Positions 40,257 through 55,156 are shown, numbered from the stretch's first letter. The stretch is 64,000 nt of DNA from Acanthosepion pharaonis (GCA_903632075.3 CAHIKZ030000389.1:598501-662500); one strand, 5' to 3'. Notes: generated by a model not told the origin, from the sequence alone. A program made the numbers and translations.

Positions 40257-43200
40257 AAAAGAGAATGTTCTAAATATTATACTCTCTATTTATTTTCATG
40301 GAAACTGTAACAGATAAAGCAGCACAATAACCCAACTGGACAGAGCAAAATTGCAGCAACAAAAGACTATTTTCTTTTTGTTTTTCATATAGTCATTGCC
40401 ATTGGCTCTACATTTTCACCCGTTACAAACAACCATTCAGCAAGCATCAGTCAATGTCAGTCAGGTTAATTTTTCTGCATGAATGAATTCAATGACACCT
40501 CCATTTTGTATGCACTTTCCTGTCAGCTACCATTTTGCTAGACTGCTGTTCAGCTGCTATCTGAAACAAGTCACAAAATTTACATAAGCAGAAAGGTTCA
40601 ATCTCTAACAGCTGCTTTTGATATTGCAATTTATCATTATAAAGTAGGAGGTATTTATTTTTATAATAACCCTTATGTATCAGGGAGTGGGTGCCCATGT
40701 GTGATGGTAGCTCCAAAATCAATTACAGACAGAATCAATCTAATCAACAAAAATCGCGTTTGAAATTTCAATGTTGTCTTCTTTGTAAAATTCTATCACT
40801 TAAAAAAACAAATCACAGATCCAAGCAACAAATGTTATGTGGGCAATTTGGGGGTGTGGGAATGTAAATTAGGTTCAAATTTTAAAAAAAATTTTCTGAT
40901 ACAACATTTAATTGTAGAAAACTAGACAGGCCTTCAGTTCATAATGACTGGGTGGGTTTAGTGTGACATCTTTGCTGGTAAAACCAGACAAACAAGAGAG
41001 CAAAATGGAAGCAAAAACACGTGAGAGTTCAATTGAAGTTCAAATGGGAGTTGGGGGTAGGTGAGGGGTGGCTGTAACATCTCCTTAATCTCAACCATTT
41101 TGTTTCAATAGCTATTTTAGCTTTGAGAAAAGCCATCATTTGCTAGGAGTTTCTAGCAGTTTCGGTTATCATGGATGTTTTACAATTGGACAATACACAA
41201 ACTTATTCAATGGTGCTTCACTGTCGACAGAGACAAGAGAATGTTTATGCACAGTAAGGTTCTCCTTGCTTGCAAAGTTACTGAAATGCTACATCGCTAG
41301 TCCTACAGTCATTCAAAATGGCTGGATACATTAAAAGCAAATTCAGTTTAAATAGAAAAGAAAAGCAGTTTAAAACAAATATGTCCATTTGATCTTGGAT
41401 GGTAAGGCGGGGATTTTATATGTTTTACTTGATAGATTTCGCAAAACTCTTGGAAATCTGCTGACGTGAATTGCATTCCATTATCTGTTACTAAACAGTC
41501 CACTACACCAAACCGAGCGAATAGCTCGTGGAGGAAATCTATGGTCGTTTCTGTAGTAGGATTTTTGCACCGAGACACCTCCGGCCATTTACTGTAGCTA
41601 TCAACTATGATTAAATAGTAGAACCCGTCAATTGGTCCTGCATAATCTGCGTGTATTCTTGACCATGGACGATCAGTTTCAGGCCAAGGCTTATGTATGA
41701 TTGGCGGTGCTTTAGCTGCTAAATTACAACCCTTGCACATTTCCACCATTTGAGAAATATCCTGGTCCATATTCTTCCAATATACATAGCTTTGCATTAG
41801 CGACTTCATTCTATTTTTACCCAGGTGTCCTCTGTGGAAATCCTTTACTATCCGTTTTTGTAAAGTTTTGGGGGATTACAATCCTTTCGTTGTAAAGTAG
41901 CACATTATCGCATAGAGAAAAGCTGTCCGAAATTTTCTTATTTTTTCCTGCTATTTTTGCTTTTGTTTCATTAATAAATTCGTCATTTTTGGCTTCATTT
42001 TTTATGTCTTGCAATGTGACTGGGAGGTTTCTGACTGTACAACATAGTACTGTTCTTATGTCTTCTTCATTTCTAAGGGCTGCGATTACCGTATCTTCCA
42101 ATGGCTCTGTCTTTGTTGGTATCAGTCTTGACAGACCATCCGCGTGCCCGATTCTTTTCGTTGGTAAATATTCCAATCTGAAATTATAGTTCAGAAGAAT
42201 TGTTCCCCATCTAAGTAGCCTATTTGCCATGTACACCGGTAGACCATTTTTATGAACCAAAAATTTTTATTAACGGTTTGTGATCCGTCTGGACATTTAC
42301 CTTCTTGGTCTATTATATGGCCAAGATATTTAATTTCCTTCATGAAAAAAATCACACTTATTTTCTTTCACTTTGAATCTGTAGCTTTGAATTCTCTTAA
42401 ACACTTCTTGTACATGTTGCCAGTGTTGTTCAGCACTTTCGCTATTAATCAATATGTCATCCAGATATGCTATTGTGTATTCTAGTCCTGCCAGCATCGT
42501 ATCCATTGTCTGCTGGAAAACAGCCGGCGCTACTTTAATTCCAAATGGTAGTCTTTAGTATCTGTACAATCCCTTGTGTGTGTTTATGCATAGTAGTTTT
42601 GAACTTTCTTCATTGACTGGAATTTGCAGGTAGGCCTCACTTAGATCAATTATTGAAAAATATTTTCCGCCATTTAATTTAGTGAATACTTCTTCAGGAC
42701 TAGGTAGCGGATAGTGGTAGTCCTTTATTGCTCTTGTTCAAACCTGTAGAAAAATCAGCACAAACTCGAATTTCTCCTGATTTCTTCTTAACGTAGACCG
42801 TCGGTGTGTCCCATTTGCTGTACTCTACTTTTTTCAATATGCCCATATTTTCGAGTCTAGATAATTCTTAGTCAATCTTTTCTATTGACGCAAAGCGGTA
42901 CCTCCTTTTTTTTTCTTGAAAATAGGTTGAACGTTATCCTTTATTTTGATATTAGCTGCCATTTTCTTGCATCTTCGAGACCTGCGAAAATACTTCGGGA
43001 AACTCGTTTTTAATTTTCCTTTTAATTTGTTTGCCTCAGTTGATAAGCTTTTTTACATTCTGGCAGTAGGTGCTAATAGGTAGATCCCACAATTCAATTT
43101 TTGCATCCAGTCTGTCCCGAATAGGTTTTTGGTATTTCTTAAGACGTACATTTTTAGTTTTTTCGTCATTCCGTTAAATGTTACATTTGTGATCTTTCGC

Positions 43201-46200
43201 CCCGTAACTGATCTCGCACTTTTATCTGTTTTTAACATGACAGGTTTGTTCAGTTTTCTCTATGTTTGTAGATTTATGATAATTAAGTCTGAGTCAGAAT
43301 CCAGCTGTAACGTAACTTTTCTGTTTTGCATTTCAACTTGTACATATTTTCTTCTATTAATCTCATCTGTTTGGTCGGTCCTCGTAATTCTTATTCTGCT
43401 TTCTTTTCTATACCAACAGTGAGAACTTTTGTGACCAATTTTTTTACATGATAGACAAGTTTTAGCACGATATGTACAGTCTTTAACCCAATGCCAAGAC
43501 CCACAACGATAGAATGGACTTGGTGGTAGTTTCTTTTTATGTTGATTATAATTAGAAAATTTTGTTTTACCTGTTCTTGAGGCGAGAAAATCAGTTCGGT
43601 TTGTTTGTGAGGAGGGAAAATTCGTTTGTCTTCGTACTTTGCATATGTATGCTATGCCAACTTGTTCTATGTCTTTAGAGTCTTTTTTTTACGTTGACGC
43701 ATCTCTGGAAGTCTTTGGCGAGTTTTTGAAGTGTCAGATCTTGTTCATTTTCCAATTTAGTAAGTATTCTACGTCTCATTTCTGCGTCTTTGTTTGAAAC
43801 CAGACCTTGGACGTAAATTAAGCATTTGAAGTTGCCAGCGCTGAGTTCCGATAATTTGAAGTCGTCACAATATTTATTAACAATGGATGCGAAAGTTACG
43901 TAATCCTCACTATCCTTTTTTGTAAAGTTCATGCATTTCCATCTTTTATGAAATAGTGAAGTATAATGGCTGAAAAGTTCCGTTAGCAATTTTATAGATT
44001 CTTTGAACGTTAACTTGCTTGTTTTTCTGGGAAGGATATAATCAACGAATTTGGTATATTCGCCTGTGCCTAATTTTCTTAATAAAAGGCGTACTTTACA
44101 TGCGTCTGACAAATCTTTGCAGTCAAAATCATATAGATCTTCATACCTTCGGAAGTAATTTGCAAAAGTTTTATCTTCGTTGGGTGCGTACTTGAAATCT
44201 TCGATATTACTCCAAATAGCGTCTTGAGAGAGAAATGATTCATTCTTGGGTTTTTGCTCCTTATTTGCCATTGCACGTATCAATAATTCTTGCATTTCTA
44301 GATGTTTTTGTTTGTACCTTTGTTGTTGTTCAACATTTCCAGATGTTTTTGTTCGTACCTTTGTTGTTGTTCAAACTGGACTTTGATAAGTTCCATAATG
44401 GTTGACTTAAAATCTTCCATGTTAACGTATTTTTTTGTGTAACCTGATATTCTGTAGCCTGTGTTCACAAAAAAAACTTTCATTTGTTGTCCGTGAAATT
44501 TGATATCAAGAAAAGAAAATTTTTTTTTTTTTTTTTTTTAGAATTTAATCGTCGTCCACTGTTCTGTACGACGGATAGCAAAAAAAATATGTCCTCCGAG
44601 TATGGAGTTTATTTTTCTTTGTGGGGTTTCTTCATCGTCACTTGTTACGTTGACGAGAGATGATTTTGTTGTTTGTTCTTCACGTGAGAGTTCGAATCTT
44701 TGTCACCACTGTTATGCTGTGGCGAACAAAAATTTTTTTTTCTTCCACCGAATGAGTTCGAATTGTTCGTCGTCACTGTTATGCGCGACAGATGGCAAAA
44801 AAAAAAAAAGGTATGTCCTCCACATAGAGAGTTGGTTTCCTCGTCGCCACTGTTATGGTCCGGTTCCTTGTACCATGGTGATAGTCCACTATGTTATTAT
44901 GGGTAAGGTCCCATAACAGATATACAGATGTCTTGAACCCCTGATCTTTTCGAGATCTTAGTACAAACAGGAATGCGAGTTTGTTGTCATTTTTCCTCCC
45001 CATTGTAAACTGCATCAATGATATTATTGAGTTCATCAGGTCCAGTAGTAGTTGGACCTTTTTCTGGTGTGACCAGAGTATGAAGGTACCATCCACATAT
45101 CACAGCCATAGGGTTAGCTTTAGTGATGTAAAGTATTCCATGTATATATTTGCCATTGCTGGTGATAATGGCAAGCCCATTGCTAAGCCTTCATCCTGGT
45201 TGAATTGGATGGGAGCATCTTTGATTATTTCCATGAAGTGAGCAGAGTTTCGGACATATGAAGGTGGCATACAGAGCTTTGAAAGCTAACAATCAGCCCG
45301 AGTGGAATACAGTCTTTGTGAATTTTGAAGGAGACTATATATGTCAGGTAGCTTGGTGTAACACTGTAACAACTGCCTGTATATTTTAGGTGGGAAATAG
45401 TCCTTGTTCTTGATTAGGATTTTTGTTGTTTTCATTGTTGGATCTTTCTTTACTGTAGCTACCATTTCTAATGAGGTCTTGCAGTTTTCCTGTATATTCC
45501 AATGTGTCCATCACTACAGTCATATTGCTGTTGTCAGCTGATAGTATGATGATGTTTTCATTCCTCTGTAGGGTTCTGATTTTGAGCCTCTCTAGTTTTG
45601 TAATGTTTGATTTGAGTGGCTTGGCTTTCTCCAGCATCTGTCTCACTTTCCATCCTTAGCCCATCCACCTGAACCTGAGGCTATATCCTTCATTCGGGTA
45701 ATGATGTCCAAATATAGTATCCACCTGATGATCGTGGTGGAATTGAGACCCTTTTTTAGTACTGACTCCTCAGGGGCACTCAACTAGTGTTGACTGATGT
45801 TGATTACTGTCTTCACTGTGGGGGTCGGGGGTATGATGAACCTTGTGCATCTCCTTCTGACAACAGTCTGAATAATGTAAATAATTACAATACCTCATTT
45901 CAGAAATATAGACAGATATTGTATCATACTTGTTAAAATATATATCAGAGGTGAAATTCATAGCTATTTTACTGAGCAGTGTCACAACAATCGGATAAAG
46001 ATTTGTTTTTGTTTTTAATTAATAAATGCACTGAAAATACATTAAAGAAATGAGGGTTTAAAAAACATCTGGTTTTTATGCAAGTAATTCAATTATACTG
46101 ATGAATAGTAATTAATAAGACAATTAGTAATTCTTCCTCTCCCCCGTCCTCAGGAAGAGATTACATAATAGAATAAAGTGTTTTTCATTTATTTTTCTCT

Positions 46201-48143
46201 TTGAATCAACAACATTGGAAGAAATATGCAACAAAAGATATAAGATAATGCAATATTATTAACAAGAATTTTGTTGATCACCTCTCACCATAAAGAACCA
46301 CTTGTGTGACAAACAGTATCAGTTTTGCTCCTCTAGGTCCACTGCTGATGTCTTAATAGTCATTACACACAGAATCATTGAAGTTCTTGATGGTAACTTC
46401 ATCACAAGAATAATTACTTTAGATATCTCAAAGGCTTTTGACCAGATGTGGCATACGAAGTTGCTACACAACCTCTTCAACTATAGCACCTTTGGAAAAG
46501 TCTTTGCAATTACCAAATTATTCCTATCATGAAGGTCATTATTAATGGCTAGTCACCTCTAAGCCATGCAATTCCAGCATTTCTCAAAGCTTTCTCATTG
46601 GTCTGATCCTCTGTTTTTTTTAATTATCTGCATAAGAATAGTCTCAGATCATTTGTAAATGTAAATGCAGATAATGCCACAGTGTATGGATGTACCTCCA
46701 AAAATCTAGATGATCACAACCTGACAGCTGATCTCTTCACTGACTGAGCTCTAACAGCAGAAGGAGGGAAAAACTGGCTTGTCACTTTCAACACCTCAAA
46801 AACCAAGTTAGTCTTGTTTCATCATCATCAAACAGACACTGAATTTTTTCCAGTTTTGATGAACAGTGTATTCTGGTGAGAAAAATTGTCTGCTATCACA
46901 CAATGAACAAACTTTCCTAGCAGTAGATCTAAGAATTGATTTAATATAATCGGTCTACTTCATGTCAATGGAAAACACAAGCCCAAGAAGTCTCAAAGAG
47001 TTGCTTTCCTGGAGATTAGCACCAACCATGCTGATGGCAGGCAGAAAAGGTTTTCTATGATGACGAAATAAAAGCAGTTTTATTTTAGAGCTAAAGATGT
47101 TGGAAAGAATGGTCAGATCATTGAACTGTTCCCAAAAGTACCCAATTCCTCCTGTCAGGCTTTATTTTTACAAGAGACAAATCAGACCAAATAATGGAGT
47201 ATTTGGCTGCCTAGTCTTCACTTTCCAACTTTGATAGAGTTAATAATTGTTTATATGGCCGAAGGGGGAGGGGGTATATTTTCCATTTTACTACCCCCCA
47301 CTTTTCTCACAGACACAACATTGTGATTCTGTCACTACTCTGTTGCTATTTCCATGGCAAATATTCAGATAAACTCCATTATTTAGTTCCACAAATTCAG
47401 ACCTTTACAAATGTGCCTTGCTATGTACACAGGATAAAATCACACTCATTCCCTTCATATTCATTTCATAAGGATGTTCCAATGACAGATCAAGACCCCC
47501 GCCTCCCTCAAGAACAACTACTTTGTGGAATGGACTCTTGTACTGATGCTTCTCTAAACATTACAGTCTTAAAGTCTCTTCAAATCAAGAGTTAATCATT
47601 AACTCTCTTCCATCTTCATCTCGTCATCTTCACTTTCTCCTTTTTAGGTTCATATCACACACCTCATTCAGTAACCCTCTGCCTAGAGGGACTCTTTGGC
47701 TTTGGATTGAATGAACATCAGTATAAAAAAAAGAAAATAGAAAAGAAAATCATGAAACACAACATTTATCAAGTTAGAAGACATTTAACAAATGTATTAT
47801 TTTTTAGTTTTAAATATTTCTCACTGCAATTGATCTAAATTCCCCAACTGTACAGTTCAAACATTCTCTGATTAGCCGTTTAAAAAAACAAAAAAAAACA
47901 ACAAAAAACAAAAACACACACAGCACAGAAGATGTATTAAAATATTTTAAAACTTTGACCCTGTTTTTTCTTTTTTTAACTGTCTCTTAGAAGCTAGCAA
48001 ATACAAGACACACACACACACACAATCATAACATGGATTATATTTCACTAAAAGTCAGTTGACTAAAGTAATTCTGGAAGTCTTTGTATTATATATAATA
48101 TTATATAGTAAAAATTCAGATCAAAATTCAGCACACATAGACC

Positions 48144-48204
<61 letters not shown>

Positions 48205-51200
48205 AAATTAATAATGTTTTTTTTTTTTTTTTTTAATTGGACATTCTTTTTTATTACTAAGTTATATTTAATGTGATTATGTTTGAGAAGATATCCCTGC
48301 TTTTTTTTCTTTTGGGATTTTTTTTTAGGCCAGTAGACATTAATTTCCCTGTCTGAATTCCCCCTGTACTTAAATTGATCTCTACTTAAATTGTTACTCC
48401 CTTTGTCAACCATGACAGGGTACATCTTGAGTGACTTGAGTGTTTTTTTCCATCCATAAAATTGGATTTGACTCTCACTTATGTGAGAAACTAGCAAAAC
48501 AAAAGCTGATTATCAAGTATCTGTCCTTGAGACAGCAGCACCTCCCTTCTTGTCCATTGAATTCAGAGCATTTCTTAATGTCTGCATTCAATATCAAAGT
48601 GCCCTCCTTGAAACCACCTTGGATAAATATTCATTATAATAGAGATATAGTTTCAGAGAGAGAGAGAGAGAGAGAGAAAAAGAAAGAAAGTCAATATATA
48701 TATATAGAGAGAAGGTGAGCAAACTCATAAGACCAATAGAATGAGAGGAAAACTAATATGGAGAGAGAGAGGAAAAAACTGTAGAAGGGCATTAAAAGTA
48801 TTTACCCAGCAAAGATGAATTTTATCACAAGCATTAAGTATACAATAAGAATCAAAGTCAGAGAGACACTCACAAAAATCGAGTGAGTGGTTGTGGTTAA
48901 GAGAACCAAGTGAGGGGACAAAATGTGAGACATATGAGAGGAACTGACAAACATGTTTGATGTGTAATAAAAAGCAGAAAAACACTGAATCAAAAGAGTT
49001 TTAAAAAAGCCTGCACTTCAAAGAGATGGAGAAAAAGAACTGAAAAATTATAAATTAGAAAGAAAAAAAAAAAGATTCCAGTTTTAATTAAATCAAAATA
49101 AAAACGAGCTTCTTAATAGACACACATGTATGGCTACTGGTTTCTGTTCCCTGTTGCCACATAAGGTTAATTCAAACCAGTCCAACTTGTATTTTGTTAA
49201 TTCCCTACCCAACTCCTCCAACTTTGCATCTGCCATTGTCATTCATTTCTTTTTTTTTTTTGTCTTTAGTGGTGGTGGTTATGGTGGTGGTAGTGGTGGT
49301 GATGATGGCTACTAATCTGCCACCTGTTTTTATCAAATCCCACAGCCATGATATCTGTTTTGTCTGTGGGGAAATAAAATGTGAGATTTGATTGGTTGAC
49401 ATTGATGTCAGCCATTATTTTTTTTTTTTTAGTAGCTCCAAGTGAACGTCCTGTGTAAAACAAGCCATTCATGTCTACCACTTTCCAGAAGAAACATTCC
49501 TTGCAAGGCATTGTTGTTGTTTTTTTAAGGACTTCACTTTCCCTTGTAAATCCTAGTGTTGAATATTTTCTATAATCCACCTCCCACCCAGCAAAAATCT
49601 TCATTTTACAAGTTTTTTTTTTAATATTTAAATTTTGAAAGTAATTCCTTTTTGAACTGAAGCATTGTTGTTAAAGTTTCATTGAACAGGTCAAGTCACC
49701 ATTATTGGCTGTCATTTTTCTTCATGTTTTACACTACAAATAAAATCCTCCATTTTAATTTCAGTTGCATCACCAATTTTCTGGCACATGATGAAACAAT
49801 GATTTTAGTAGATATCCCTCTTACTTTCACTGAGTGGCACTGGTGGTGCTGGATTTACTTTTAACCATTTAGTTTGAGTTTCTAATAGTCCTAAAGACAC
49901 GAGATGAGCATAGTGGGTCATAGTTATTAGTGATTTACTGTCCTTGGTGATAATTACAGGTGGTACAATTTTTGAAAGGCTCATCTGATTTTTTTCCCTT
50001 TGACTTCAGTGTTAACACATGTGAATGTGCAGCATCTAAGTAGTTCAGAGACATCAACTGAAGATGCTGTTGAACTCTTGACATTCATTTCTTTCTTTAC
50101 TTTTCTATAAAAATCATTTTCTTAATACACTGTTGTTTGTTTAAATTTCATCTGTTGTGTCTTTTTTACCTGAAATTTTTTTTTATAAAATATTGTTTAT
50201 GGAACAAATAATAGCAGGAATCATAAAACAATAATTCTTTCTATTCCACAATATTATTGAATTATTATATAACTTCTGTTAAACTATCAAAAATGGATAA
50301 TCCAGCATTGGATTCAGAAAATTGGTGTATACACATGAGTTTATTATTTATTTTTTTTAAAGCACCTGTGCTTTGTGATGCAACACACAGATTGTTTTTA
50401 ATTAGTTAAAAGACAATTTTACCAAGAAGAATGAAAAGGATTCTAGTCTTTCAGTAGTGTTTTCAGAAAGTTTTATTTGGAGAGAACAGGGTAAACAATA
50501 ATCCTTTAAGTTAGATAGAAATTGGTGTTATGATTGATATTCACAATTTACTTATATAACTTCATTCTTCTCCTTGTCAGGGGTGGATGCAGGTTGTGCA
50601 TATGAACCACTATAGTTCTGTTACTTCCAAAACAATACAGAGAATGTTGAAAATAATACAATTAAAAGAAATAAAACATTCCTAACTTCATATTGTAGCT
50701 GAGAATATATTATTTAGAAACAAAATTATTCAAAAATGAAATTGGCAAAGAGAGTTTAAATTTAGACTGAACGTAGGCATCCATCTGACCCCCCACCCAA
50801 CAATTCTCAATTCAAACTGAAGCCAACACAAAACCACTGTATTACCTTGCCCCAAAGCAGTCATGGCAATGCACAGGTTACAGAAAAGGAAACTGTGGAG
50901 AGCCATTTAACACCTCTGTCCTAAAAGGGGGGGGGGGTATAACAATTAAGGAGGCAGTTGTGTCTGTAAGCATTGACTAAAGTTCTAAGGAATTATTATT
51001 TGATTAAAATGGACTTGTCTCTTCACCTTTGTTGTTTTTATTATTGTAGTTCAGCCAGTCAACTCTCCATCCTTTCTTAGGTATATGCTGCACTCATACA
51101 AATTTCTGACATCAGACAACCTTGTGTTGCTTGAATAAAAAAAAAAAAAAAAAAGAGATAGGAGAGGAATTGCAGGATATGACATATATATGAGGAAGGA

Positions 51201-54200
51201 TGGAGAGCTCACCAAATGAAAATTATTGATGAAAACAACAAAGGTGAGATGAATAATTGAAAATACATGATATGATCTTTCTGCTGGCTGAAGCAGTTGC
51301 AAATCAGCCGCACCCTCTTGGAAGATTAAGGCTAACAATTTGATTGAGATTAGTTTGACATTGAATTCAATAATCACTGTTTATGCTTTAGTCAAACTCA
51401 AAATCTCAAATACAGATTTTCAAGACATGCAGATTCTCCACTTTGACAACTCATCAAATACAAGGTTTTTAGGTCCTCCAGCTTCCATTTTATCTTGTAG
51501 CAAAGATATGCGAAATTGGTAATATAAAAATACAAAATCATCATTAATCTACAAAACAAAATGTCATTTTTAAATTTTTCCCTTCAAAGACAACAACAAA
51601 TTAAAACGATGCACCTTAGCCTCACCTGTAAGATAGATGCTTTGATCAAAGAGATCAAGTTGACCTTCCTCAAAAAAACAAAAATCAATTAATCAGATTT
51701 TTTCATGAAATTGGGAGAATCAATGTGAACCATACAGTTCTAAAAAGAAATCTATCCAGGTTAAGGGATCTGAGAAATGGATTATTAGTGTCTTTGCCAA
51801 AAAGTATGCAAATAACATCAGTACTTGAAATTGAATCTGTGTTGTGTTAGTGTCAGCCAGCAGCAGTAAATCATACTTCAAATATTGGAAAGGGGTTAAA
51901 AAAAAATATCAGTATTCCAACTGGACAGGATCAAAATACAAAGTAGATAAAAAAATATTTTACAAGTATGAAATTGTTGTGAATGAAATCAGATTTCTTC
52001 AATACTTTATCTTAAGACTGAAACTGATGAAGCTGTAAGCAACATCCAATGAGTTTAAAAAAAAAAAAAATGGCCCCAATGCCAAAAAGCTATCAATCCA
52101 ATAAAGAAGACTAGTTCAAGTCATACCCAATTCTTCTACTCAGATTTGAATACCAGGGAATTTGAGCTGATTTACAAGAAAAACTTTGAGCCATGACATC
52201 AACCCGTATTACTCTTTTTAAGTAGATAAGCTTTTACTTACTGTTTTCAAAAAGGATATCTCTTAATACATAATAACTGGAATTATCCAGCTACTTATAA
52301 TAAATAGATTATATCATAAAGATTATATTTAATGTTTGAACAAACATCTGCTCAAGATGAGCAGAGTACTTACAATGAATAAATTTCTTAAATCAATAAT
52401 GTCAATTATCACAGGTTCTTTCAAAAGGAAACTGATTTTTACAATTCTTCCTGCACAGAATGATTAATGCTATCAGTTTTCATGGTGGGGGGAGTATGTC
52501 TCTTTAATGCACAGATAAAAAGAGTACAATTGATAGAGTTGAAAAAACAGAATTCAAGAAGCTGGAGCATTACTAAGAATTAAAGACAAATCTATATTAT
52601 TATTATTATTATTATTATTCTGCCTATTTTCTATCAAGAATCACTGTGCTTTTCTGCTTAGGATTAGAGTGTAGTATCTGTCTAGACATTCTAACATGGA
52701 ATATGTTACATACTCTGAGAGAGAAAAAACAACAAAACTATATCATAATATTAAACAGGGTGAGGGGGGACGGGGGGGAGACGGGGGGAGGAAGAGATGG
52801 AAAAGTAAAGAAAAGCAATAAAAGGAAAAACAGAGAGGTTTGATGGTTAGGTGAGAATTGTTGAAAGAATTGAAAGCAGGCAGGAATGGAAGCAGGTCAA
52901 AATTGCAATACATTAAAATTCTTTATGAAGAGAGAGAGAGAAAGAAAGATGAAAGGGTGCAATAAAAATATTAGTGCATTCCTCATTTAAATATAAAACT
53001 AATCTGTGTTTGCATAACATTTAGATAAAAATATGAATGGACAATGAAGATTGGAATGGAAAAGACAGAAAATACAAGCAGAGAGAGACAAATCTATAGA
53101 ATTTCCAGGAGTTTAGTTTTTTATAAATTATTAACTCCATATTGTGTATTTTGTATACAAAAACAAAAACTTCTGTTTGTCTCTAAATATCTAACATTTT
53201 TTTTGATAACAAATATTAAGTTTGATTTAATAAAAATGATGGCAAAATACAAAAAAGTGAAAACCAAAACTAAGTTGGGGATTATGACATTTTAGATGCT
53301 ATTGTTGATTTGTTCATATTTTTGAAAGTTGACAGGGGAGCAAATTTGGAAAGTAAAATCAATCTTAAGTGTGTACAAAACTTCTCAGCAATCCTTTTAG
53401 AAATTTTGGTTTTTCACTAGAAACAATTGAAGAAAAAGAAAATCTCACCAAAATATTTAATTTGAAGAATCATAAAAAAACAAAAGAGAATCTGAGAATT
53501 TTTGGAAAAGAATCACAGACTCAGCCAATTTGTGTATCTGAGCAACCAAATATGACAAATTCTTCCCAAATGACTTGAACTGATCAAGAAATATAAAAAT
53601 TACATACATTTTTGGCTTTTACTCAGTGGAGCCAATTAATCATCTGAAGAGTCAATATATAGGTAGAAACATTGAGGAGGAGGAGGAGGAGAAGACCATA
53701 TAACATGTGAAATAACATTAATAGCGTTACTGCTTGTTATTTAAAAAGGTTAAATAAAAATGAAGATATTAACAATATCTCAAATGCTGAAAGTGGCATT
53801 TACAAGAAGTTGGCATTTGAAGTAAAAGAAAAACAAATGTGATAAAACTGATAATCCTGATGATATCCCCATGGACGACCAAAAGAACTTGGTTAAAAAC
53901 GACCAGAAATGAAATGAAAGGAGATGTAAAACCTTCTCTTGACCAAATGCACAAGTGAGAAAGCTAAGTTAACTTTATCTAATATCTTCAATGTCAATAC
54001 ATCCACATGCAACAAATTTTACTGAAGGCCCAACAAGACATGCGAGACATAGAGAGAAGTGTGAAAGAGAGAGAGGGAGAGATCCTATTACTTGTACAGT
54101 TGATGTAGGTTGTTAATTATATATTCTTAAGTCACTGTAGACTTCTAGTAGTGATGTAACAATGGTTAGAGAAATTGAGAAAAGGCGGAAAAGATTTTGG

Positions 54201-55106
54201 CAAATAAACACTCACATAGGTTAAAATGCCAAGCATTATTCCTCCTCAAGTTCCCTTAAATTGTTTTTTTCTAATCTTCTATGGAGAAACAAACAAAAAG
54301 AAAAAATGTGATTTAATACAACTCAGAGAAATTAAAAACTGAAGAAGCAAAGTTCAATTCCTAGTCACAGTCACCATTTTTACTTTTGCAAGAATTCTCT
54401 TGGGGAAGGCAACGATCCATTATCATCAATGATTTAATCCTTGTCTTCATATAAAGAACAAGTGATGGAGATGCTGAGCGAACTTGCCACCATAAACCAA
54501 AAAAACAAAGATTGAATGGTAAGCTGCTAAGAATAAACCTTCATTTGCAAATAGGTGACTACCTATGAATTGAGATACATTTTTATTTGTACTTCAAGAT
54601 GCATTTAAAACCTTTGATCTTAAAATTGTTGGAAAGGAAGATGTTTTATTTCAAATCAAAGGAAAAGAAAGATTTATGGCACAAAAAGAGATTGTGTTAG
54701 GCAATATCTTATTATCTAGAGACTACAGTAGTTAAGTTCCAAGTCTTTTGGTTGAATGCCAAGTAAGTGACTCTTATTTGTCCCCCCCCTTTTAGAATCT
54801 ACATTTGGATCTTCAAATGTTGCAGTAATTGATAGCACACATCATAGAACGCCCACCATTTACATTTATTATTGCACTACTTGTTTACATATTTTGTCAA
54901 AAATTGAGATAGCAATATTTAGGGAATTTTGCAATTGCATTAATGTACTAAAAAAAATAAAAAAAAAAAAATAATCAAAAATTTGATGTTGCCCTGTATT
55001 TTATTATCCACATTTGATACTTTCTGAATATTAAAATAAACAAAGTAAAATTAAGATGTAACTAATGCCATACATAAAAACAATTACTACTAATAAAAGC
55101 TCCCTT

Positions 55107-55156
<50 letters not shown>

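Larger units (their letters stand above)
41385..44918 (-). mobile_element. Ty3/Gypsy LTR retrotransposon, degenerate and truncated
   Basis: Minus-strand element in the order short LTR (44851-44918), leader with repeated primer-site motif (44550-44857), gag (43675-44420), CCHC knuckles (about 43430-43525), protease (about 43230-43330), reverse transcriptase (about 42290-42860), RNase H C-terminus (about 42100-42260) and integrase (about 41385-41880). The domain order RT-RH-IN and the integrase HHCC and DDE text place it in Ty3/Gypsy. It has stops in pol, a frameshifting 41-bp duplication in gag, a missing RNase H core and a truncated integrase. No 3' LTR was found. It sits in the giant intron in the same orientation as the receptor. 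Confidence 0.9.

Noticed and set aside
40000..40260. Evenly spaced GT/AC tracts as a CRISPR-like or regulatory array
   Set aside because: They are simple dinucleotide microsatellites without unique spacers.
45770..45985. 71-codon minus-strand frame sharing SVYISEMRYCNYL with 56365-56694
   Set aside because: The shared peptide comes from the 62-bp dispersed repeat; no independent evidence of a protein.
49266..49604. His-rich or Gly-rich frames
   Set aside because: Translation of a (GGT)n minisatellite.
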